The notes below the pieces were generated by a model. It had not been told where the DNA came from and did no database searches. It saw only the letters and a list, made by a program, of their open reading frames with translations. A program made the translations under genes and the position numbers. A stretch of DNA of 64,000 bases from NCBI GenBank assembly GCA_029339195.1, contig JAPTJF010000108.1, forward strand, positions 62,001 through 126,000, read 5' to 3'. Shown here in pieces: positions 56,301-64,000 of the stretch (positions within the stretch are counted from its first letter, which is position 1; every line of letters starts with the position of its first letter). This stretch comes from Micractinium sp. NFX-FRZ. Its lineage: Eukaryota; Chlorophyta; Trebouxiophyceae; Chlorellales; Chlorellaceae.

Positions 56301-59300
56301 GCGCCCCTGGTCTGCCGCCGCGCTGCGCGAGGTGAGGTGGCGCTGGCAGCGCTGCCGTGCTGAGCGGTGCCGGGCAGAGGCACTGTGGTTGGTTGGATGG
56401 GCGGGGTGAGGTGGCGTTGGCAGCGGCAGCACCCAGGCGGCAGTGGTGGATGGTGGCTTCGGCGCCTGCGGTTCGCATGGGCCGGTTGGGTGATATGAAA
56501 GCGTGGAGCCCCGCATGAATGTGCCACGCCCCCTCCCGCCAGCCGCCCGCCCGCTGCCAAATCCCTCATGCCCCGCCTCCCCCCCTCCCGCTTGCCCCAC
56601 CAGCGCAGGCTGTGCTGGTGCAGCCAGTGGCTGTGTCCATCTATGCGCCTGACCTGTTCCAGTTTTACTCTGGCGGCCTGTGGACCGCCAACCAGTGCCA
56701 GTACCCTGCCGGCCCACCCAGTGCCAGCAAGGCAGTCATGAACCATGCTGTGCTCGTCGTGGGCTTCAACATGACGGCGCGCCCGCCATACTGGTGAGAG
56801 GGGGAGCGTGCGCTGCCGAGTGTGTACTATCGTGTGCAGCTTGTGTGCTCCAAGAAGCGCGCGGTGTGCTTGAAGTGTGTGTTGCCATGTCCACATGCTA
56901 GGCTTTGTAAGGCAGGCAGTGGCGGCGCCCCGGCGGCAGGCAGCAGCTGTGTGCTGCCTTGGGACGCCTCCATCTGGCCGCTCTTGCTGCAAGCTATCTT
57001 TTGTTTGCGTGCGCCTTCCCTGCAGGATTGTGAAGAACAGCTGGGGCAGCGGGACGTCCTGGGGGGACGACGGCTACGGGCTGGTTGAGATGACTGGGGT
57101 GGACGGCAGGGACAGCTGGGGCACCTGCTTCATGTGAGACACGTCATGGGTGCATTGCTGAGTTGGCAGCTGGGTTGGGTTGTAGAGCACCAGACGAAGG
57201 GGAGTTCAGCCTGGCAAGTGTGCCAGTCCCATGTGCCAGGCACCAGGTGTGCGTGCGTGGTCGTCCCAGGAGAGGCGTGAGGGCTGAGCCTGGAAAGCTG
57301 ACAGCTGAACTGCCCTGGGACGTGGCAGTGTGGCTGGCCGAGTGTGACGAGAGTTGTAAAAGAATATAAGTAAGGAAAAATGTTTTGTATATATAACAAA
57401 CAGAAACATTGGCGTGGGTGTGTGTCTGTGCTGCGTAGGTACACTTTTGTGTTGCTGCAGGGCTGTAAAATGAACGGTCGAATGAATGAATGCTTGGATG
57501 ATTGAATGATTGAATGAATGAATGCAGGTACACTTGGATGCTGAAGCCTGCAGAGGTGCTGCCCAAGGAGGGAGACCCCGAGACGCCCGCACCCCAGTCA
57601 CGTGAGTGAGGGTGGGAGGGGCACAGCTGCTGCAAGGGTGCGGAGGTGGCCTGGGTTGGTGGCAGGTGGGTTTGTGCATGCATGAATAATCATCGCTCCG
57701 TCGCAATGAATGAGTTGCACATGCGGGAGCAAAGGGAGGGGCTGTTTCGGCTGCACCTCACCTGGCTATTTTCCATCTTCTGTCCTCTTGTGCCCAGCAA
57801 GCATGCGACGCCGACCGCCGTGCGAGGCTGAGCCCCGCCGTTTGTTTCACGGTGTACTGGCGCCTCGCCCTTCCCCGCCGCACGCGTGCCCCTGCAGGGA
57901 CCGCGCGCCTCGTGTCTGGCAAGTCCCAGCAGCGGTACGGCAGGCTGGAGATGCTGATAAACGGGAGATGGGTAGGCGCCTCTTGTTTGCTGCTTTGCGC
58001 TAACCATAGTGTGCAGCGATGCTGCGCCCTGCCCGCTGGGCTGCCCTAGTGCGTGGGACACCTGCGCCGCTGCACGACCCTGCTTTTTGCATGGCTGCTG
58101 CGGCCTCCCCTCTCACGGCGTGTCTCCTGCACACCGTTTGTCATGCAGGGCACTGTGTGCGCCCGGGAGTTTGATTCTGTGGATGCCACGGTGGTGTGCC
58201 GCCAGCTGCAGGTGTGGGCTGCTGAGCTGAGCGCAGGGAGAGACATGCACACATCCAGACACACCCACCTGCACCACCACACGTTGAACCACCGAGGCAG
58301 TTGAAATCTTAAGAGGAACATTTGACTGCACTTGAGCTTGCTTCGGTTCTGCCTGCCACCCATGGCTTGCCCTCCCCCACCCGCAGCTCGGCACCTCAGG
58401 CGTCGCATTGGAGGGCCCACGCTACGGCCAGGGCAAGGGCCTGCCCATCCACGCTGCCTACGTGGAATGCACAGGGGAGGAGGCGGCGCTGGAGCAGTGC
58501 ACCTACCGAGGAGGCGCTGTGGCGGCCGCGTGCTCGCACGCCGAAGATGTGTCGATCGAGTGTGGGGATGCCCTGCCCGAAGGTGGGCACTTGCCTGCAG
58601 GGAAATTGTGCAATGTAACATTATTGCGTGTAGTGCGTGCCAGCTCTGTGTGCCTGAGGGTTGCGTGCGCGTGTGCGCTTGCTGGTGCCCGACCGCCTCC
58701 CCCACCCACCCCGCACCCGCTGAGAGCGTTGTTCCGCCGTGCTGCGCACGCTGTGCTGTGCCCTGCGCTCTGCCACTGCAGTCACGGTCCGACTGGTCAA
58801 CTCCGGAGGCGACCTGCGTTCTGGGAGGCTTGAAGTGTTCAACGCGGGGGTGTGGGTGAGCTGAGCGCAGGCCAGCCAGCCGAGCTGCCAAGCAGTCAGC
58901 CAGCCAGCCAGCCAGGCAGCGGGTGCCACTCTGGCAGCACTGCACAGCCTTCTGACAGCACTGTATCATACCCAACACAACGACTCCTTCCCCTCTCATT
59001 GCGCGACTTCCCGCCCTGCCCTCCCGCCCTGCCCCTCCATTGCCGAGCAGGGCACCGTCTGCGACGACGGCATCACAGACAATGCCGCCGCTGTGGTGTG
59101 CCGGCAGCTGGGGCTGGGGTCGGCGGGGAGCGCCATCCAGCGTGCCCCCTTTGGGCCAGGCGGGGGCAGGATCTGGCTCAGCAGGGTGGCTTGCACAGGG
59201 CAAGAGTATAAGCTGGAGAGCTGCCCCAATGCTGGGTGGGGCAGGGCAGCGGGGTGCACGCACGCCGAAGATGCGGGCATACGATGCTATGGAGAGACGG

Positions 59301-62300
59301 GGGAGGCTGATACGCTACCGGGCGTGGTCACTGCCAGGCTGGTGGGAGGCTCCTCACCGCGACAGGGCAGGCTGGAGATCTTCAGGAAGGGAGCCTGTGA
59401 GTGTGTGTCAGGACAGCGGGGTGCGGGGGGCCGAGAATGCCCGGCCTGGCTGGTTTGTGTGTGATTTGTCGCCGGGGCAGGTGAGGACGGGGGTGTGCCT
59501 GCACGGCTCCTGGTTGCTTGAGCTGCCTTGCCTGCCTGGGCTGCGCAAGACCCAGGTGCTAAACAAACATCCACGCCATGTGTGCCTCCTGCTCCCCCAG
59601 TCAGCAACCTCACCTGCACCTTGCCGTGCCTCCCTCCCCACCCACTGCCCCCGTTCCCATCCCACTCCCGTCCACAGGGGGCACCGTGTGTGACGACGGC
59701 GCCGACGCCGGCCTGGCTCAGGTCCTCTGCAAGCAGCTGGGCTTCCCGCCCACCGCTGGCGCCCCCAACCGGGTGGTCGGCGGGGCCTACTTTGGGCAGG
59801 GGACGGGGCCCGCCCCCCTCTACATCCACTGCACCGGCAAGGAGGCTTCTTGGGAGAAGTGCGGCCTGGGGGGGCTGGGCACCCGCACCTGTGAGTGTGG
59901 GCAGAATCCAGGTGGCAGCCCCGCCCGCCTGGCGCCTGTGGCAACACACACACCATGTGTTGCCAAGCCCATCTGTGCTTGTGCAACCTGGGGAAGTCTG
60001 GGCACCTGTGCCTGCCAGTGGGGCGGCCCCCGTGAAGGGAGCCTGGGCTAGCCCCCGCCATGCCTGCTGCTTTGCCCGCTGTGCCAGTGCCAAACCCAGA
60101 GGGAAGTGTACAATGTAATGCTTGCATAGGGTGTTGCTGGTGGCGAAGGACAGCTGTCCTGCCCAGGCTGCCTGCAGCTGCCCTGTTGCCACCGGGCCCG
60201 CTGCCATGCAGACCACGTTACACTAACCCGATATGGCGCCTATCCTCGAATGTTGCTGCAGGCGCTCATTCCGATGACGTGGGCATTGCGTGTGGTGTCA
60301 CCTTGGATGGTGAGTCAGCGTCGCTCACCGCCAGAGTGGCAACACGCTCCCGCTCGCCTGCCTGCATGCGTGCCCTGCCTGCCTCCGTGCCACCTACACG
60401 TTTTGCCTGCCTCCTGGCTTCCCCTGCTCTGCCGCGCGCGCTTTTTCTTTGTGCTCCTTACCCGCATGCACTGTGCCTGCTTGTGTGCATCTGCCTCCTG
60501 TCCCCTGCTTCCCTCCCTTGCGCCTTCTGGCTTGCGTCCCAGCCCGCATCCGCCTGTCCTGCCACCCATTCTGCAGCCATGGTGCGCCTCGCCGACGGCC
60601 CCGACGCCCGCTCAGGCCGCCTGGAAGTGCGCAGGAACGGCGCATGGGGCTCTGTATGGTAGGCGGGCGCATGGTCTGCACTGAACTGCGGAGGCCCGCA
60701 CTCCTTGCCCTGATTCGTAAGCAGCTCGGCTTTGTATTTGTGTCAACTTACATACAAAAGGCTAGATGCTGGGGGAACTTGCTGACACGGATCGCTGCTC
60801 AGCCCCAATCGGAGTCCTCCCTGCGCCCTCACCCTACCTGCCGCCCTGTCCACACCTGCCCCTGCAGCAACCGGGGGTTCGACCCGATTGATGCCCGCAC
60901 CGTGTGCCGCAGCCTGGGCCTGGGCGCTTTCGGGGCGCTGGCCGCCTTCCCGCCCGCCAGCAGCGGCAGCCCCATCCACATGGCCGATGTGTTTTGTGAG
61001 GGCTCAGAGGCGACCCTGCTGGAGTGCCAAAGCCGGCCAGCCGCTGGGTGCACACATGCCTTGGATGTGGGGATTCGGTGCGGGGAGGCAGCACCCACAG
61101 GTGGGGAGCACCCGTGCACCTGGCTGGGTACTGTACCCAGTAACTGTACAGTACAGAACCCAGTAACTTTACTGCTGCGCACATGTGCCTGCTGGCCTTC
61201 TTGTGCCTGCCTGCATGCTGCATGCACTCTGTAGCCTGTTGATACCTGCCACTGCCTTGCCCCAAGCGTGCCTTGCCAAGGCCTACTGAGGAGATCCGCC
61301 GCTTTGGTGCAACCCTGATCCCGAAAACTCAACCTCCTATACTCTAATCCGAGCCACTTGCAGGTGGCAGCCTGAGGCTTGTGAGTGGCCCCAACTCGAC
61401 TGCCGGCCGCCTGGAGGTTCAGCTCGGCGGCACGTGGTGCGGGGCACGTGCTGGGGGCGGGGTGATGACGCAGGGGCGGCCCGCAGGCAGCCCTGGGGTG
61501 GCAGACTTTTGCAGCCTGCTGTGTGGCGTCCCGCCCTGCTGGCACATTCTCAGCCACAGTGACCGCCAGTGCATGCCCCAACTGCCTCTCGCACGCCTGC
61601 CTGCTTCCTTGTTACCCATTCTGCCCGGATGCCCGGCTGCAGGGGCACCGTCTGTGACGAGTGGGCAACTGACCTGCTGGCAACCGTCGCCTGCCGGTGA
61701 GCATGGGGTGCTTCCCTCACCCATGTCTTCATTGTTAAGTTTTGCAAATCTGACTGCCAGGGTGGCCGGGGTGTGACCGGCTCCCCCGCCTGCTCTGCCC
61801 TCTTGCCCCCATGTCAAACCGTCCTGCCTACCAGCTCGCCACCATGCCCACCTGTCCACCTGCAGGCAGCTGGGGCTGGGCTCTCTGGGTCGGGTCGCCC
61901 CCAAGCCCAAGCCTTTTGGGGAGGGCACAGGACCCATCCACATGGCGGGGGTGCGACACCTGCCCGTCTGCCTCCCTGCCTGCCTGCCTGCCTGCCTGCA
62001 TTTCTGCCTGCTTGCCCGCATGCCACCCGCCTGCCTGCCCTCTTGCTTCCATGCTGCCGCCATGCAGCTCAATGCAGCAAATGGAGCGTGCCTTAGCCCT
62101 GCACTGCTCCTGCCGCAGCTGCTCAGCGTGCCTATCGTGTTGCCCATGTATGTGCCAAATCGGTTGCCTGTGTGTGCTGTGGGCTGCAGGTAGAGTGCAC
62201 CGGGACGGAGTCGAGGGTGGAAGAGTGCCCACGTTGGCCTGACACGTCATCCTGTAAGGCCGCATGGAATAATTGAATGACAAGCATTGGGCCTCGAAAA

Positions 62301-63844
62301 CGTGAACTGCGCCAGCCAGAGCGCCCCCATCTGCATCCAGCACACCTCAGCGCGAGCCTCATGCACCCCGCTTGCCCTGCCTCCCCTGCAGGCCGGCACT
62401 ACGAAGACCTAGGGATCGTGTGCGCGGGTGAGGTGCCTCTGTCTCAGTGCCACGCCGTGCACAGCATGCACAGCGCGGGATGCACGTGATGTCAGCTCTT
62501 GCCGCAGGTTGTTGAGTTGGCCCCCTGCCCAATCCACATCGCATGCGCATCGCCCCCTCCCACCCCTAACCCCCTGCCGTTTGCCTTCCCACTTTCAGAT
62601 CCGCCTCTCCCATTCTATAAAGTGAGTCTCCCTGCGTCAGCACGCTCTGATGGGCGGGCATCATATGGGACGGCCAACGCCCTTCCTCCGCACACCAGCA
62701 GCCTGCCTTCCTTGAAGTATCGGGCCGCCAGCTGGTCTGTTGGTGCAGCGAGATCTGCATCTGGCTGCTTCTCACCGCCTCCCGCCCACTGCGCCCCTGC
62801 TCCCCTGCCACAGTTTGCTGCCAAGTGGGGCACCGGCGGCACCAGCGCCGGCCAGTTGCAGGGCCCAAATTACGTCGTCGCAGCCAGGAACGGGGACGTG
62901 CTTGTGACCGGTGAGCCATGGGCCAGGCCAGAGCCCTTGGATGACCGTACGTGGGGCAGGCCGAGCAGCAACTGCCAATGCCGTGGTGGGTGTTGCTAGA
63001 AGATGGAGGGGCACCCCCCAAGCTAGGAGATGGAGGGGCACCCCACCATGCCAGCCCAGCACTGGGCATGTGCTGCATCGCAACCGGCACTGTCCCCCAC
63101 ACACCCTGTGTCCCCTGGCCCTGCAGACAGCACCAGCCGCGTGCACCGCTTCTCACGCCAAGGCGCCCACATCGCGACCTTTGGGTCGGCAGGGTCCGCC
63201 CCAGGTGAGGCGGGGTGTGTGTGCATAGCATCAATTGTCCAAGTGCTTTCCTGTGACGTAAGGAGGGATCTAGTTGTAGCGCAGTGTGCATGCGGAAGGG
63301 CCTTCCTGTCTGCCTGCTGGCCGTGCGCAGTTGGGGGCCTGCAAGGCGCCGCTCAGCTCCAGCCTGGCAGCGCTGCCTTGCCGCCTGTGCAGCCTGTGCA
63401 GCAGCGGGCGCTCAGGCTGGCCCATGTGGGTCTGGGAAGAGCGCCAGCGTCCCCGTGCGCTCCTTGTAAAGCGCCGGCACCGTGCCTGCGGCCTGCGCCC
63501 TGCCCAACCGCCCTGCCATTGCCCTGCCCCCGGTGCTCCCCCATGCCCTTGCCCGTGGCAGACCAGCCCTCTTGCCCGCCGGCGCTCTGCCCAGGGCTCT
63601 GTGCTCCCTTCCTGACCTCCCCTGTCTACCCAATCATCACCGCATGTGTGCAGGCCAGTTCTCCCGCTTGTCGGCTCTGGTCCAACTGGAGGCCCCCTCC
63701 ACCGATCTCCTGATCTTATCTGAGGGCAGCCAGCGTGTGGAGCGGTACAGCCTGGAGGGGCGGTACCAGGGGGGCTGGCCCGTGGACGTCTCCAACCCGG
63801 ACGTTGTGCCGCTGGGCCTGGCTGTGCGCAATGGGCGCGTCTAT
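53375..63844 (+). CDS. Secreted papain-family protease fused to five SRCR domains and an NHL propeller, 3' end beyond window
   Basis: At least 1179 aa in 29 visible exons. Protease exons: 53375-53824, 54108-54188, 54377-54415, 54718-54758, 55025-55193, 55467-55574, 55837-55925, 56169-56331, 56609-56793, 57026-57133, 57528-57601. SRCR exons: 57898-57971, 58149-58211, 58387-58582, 58782-58855, 59051-59396, 59678-59890, 60262-60309, 60577-60658, 60868-61100, 61364-61436, 61643-61696, 61866-61950, 62190-62253, 62392-62427. NHL exons: 62599-62621, 62814-62910, 63127-63204, 63654-63844. Signal peptide (GLVAALLLAVITGCSA), then an I29-like propeptide, then C1A: KDQEDCAGCWAF (Gln258, Cys264), VMNHAVLVVGF (His426), IVKNSWGSGTSWGDDGYG (Asn446). 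SRCR domains start about 503, 614, 720, 841 and 946; each has GRLEV, W(G)TVC, CRQLGLG-like and H(A/S)(E/D)D(V/A)(G/S)I(R/A/E)C motifs. NHL: VTDSTSRVHRFSRQGAHIAT, FGSAGSAPGQFSRL. Every junction is in phase, so one gene is the simplest reading, though the protease could end separately near 57601. Confidence 0.85.
57481..57526. repeat. (TGAA)n-type microsatellite before a protease exon
   Basis: TGAATGAATG and TGATTGAATGATTGAATG units run up to the acceptor of the exon starting at 57528. Confidence 0.85.
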
Positions 63845-64000
63845 GTGAGTGCGTGTGTTGGGTTTGAGGGAGGGAGGGAAGGTTGCTGGCTGTTAGGTGC
63901 GCCTAGGCTGGCTGGCTTGAAGGGAAGCTTGCCCGCCTGCCTGCCTGCCTGTGCTACACGGCTGGCTGGGCAGGCTGGCCCCGGCCTGCGTCAAGTGTGT

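Overview
The window looks like nuclear DNA of a green alga, most likely a core chlorophyte of the Chlorella/trebouxiophyte type. The reasons are very high GC, standard genetic code, dense short introns with GT-AG borders (three look GC-AG), TGTAA poly(A) signals downstream of several genes, and a mix of animal-like families (SRCR, SUEL lectin, pentameric ligand-gated channel) with algal Pro-rich secreted proteins. Species is inference; no marker gene is present.

Fifteen protein genes are supported, and almost all are multi-exon, so unspliced ORFs misrepresent them. I rebuilt exons by hand and checked reading phase across every junction. Layout: apyrase (-, runs off the left edge), mitochondrial-type S1 ribosomal protein (-), TAF7 (+), an unknown 627-aa plastid-like protein (+), a small Cys-rich unknown (-), an ARM-repeat/MYND protein (+), a Pro-rich secreted pectate-lyase-like beta-helix protein (-), a secreted hevein-SUEL lectin (-), WDR83/MORG1 (-), a family-90 glycosyltransferase (+), an M14 zinc carboxypeptidase with a C-terminal membrane anchor (+), a copine-like double-C2 protein (-), a small protein with two GRDATGGQYGTEAA repeats (+), a pentameric ligand-gated ion channel homologue (-), and a papain-SRCR(x5)-NHL fusion (+, runs off the right edge).

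The genes do not form an operon. Many products are predicted to enter the secretory pathway: apyrase, GT90 enzyme, carboxypeptidase, beta-helix protein, lectin, channel and papain-SRCR protein. The beta-helix protein and lectin are adjacent on the same strand and both carry poly-Pro linkers, which suggests cell-wall or extracellular-matrix work.

The main points for a second look are: (1) a Cys-loop-type channel in a plant-lineage alga, lacking the loop cysteines; (2) the papain-SRCR-NHL architecture; (3) the hevein-SUEL architecture; (4) a recurring pattern, seen nine times in five genes, of degenerate copies of exon edges lying in the flanking intron; (5) a diverged dispersed repeat of about 450 bp on both sides of the GT90 gene.
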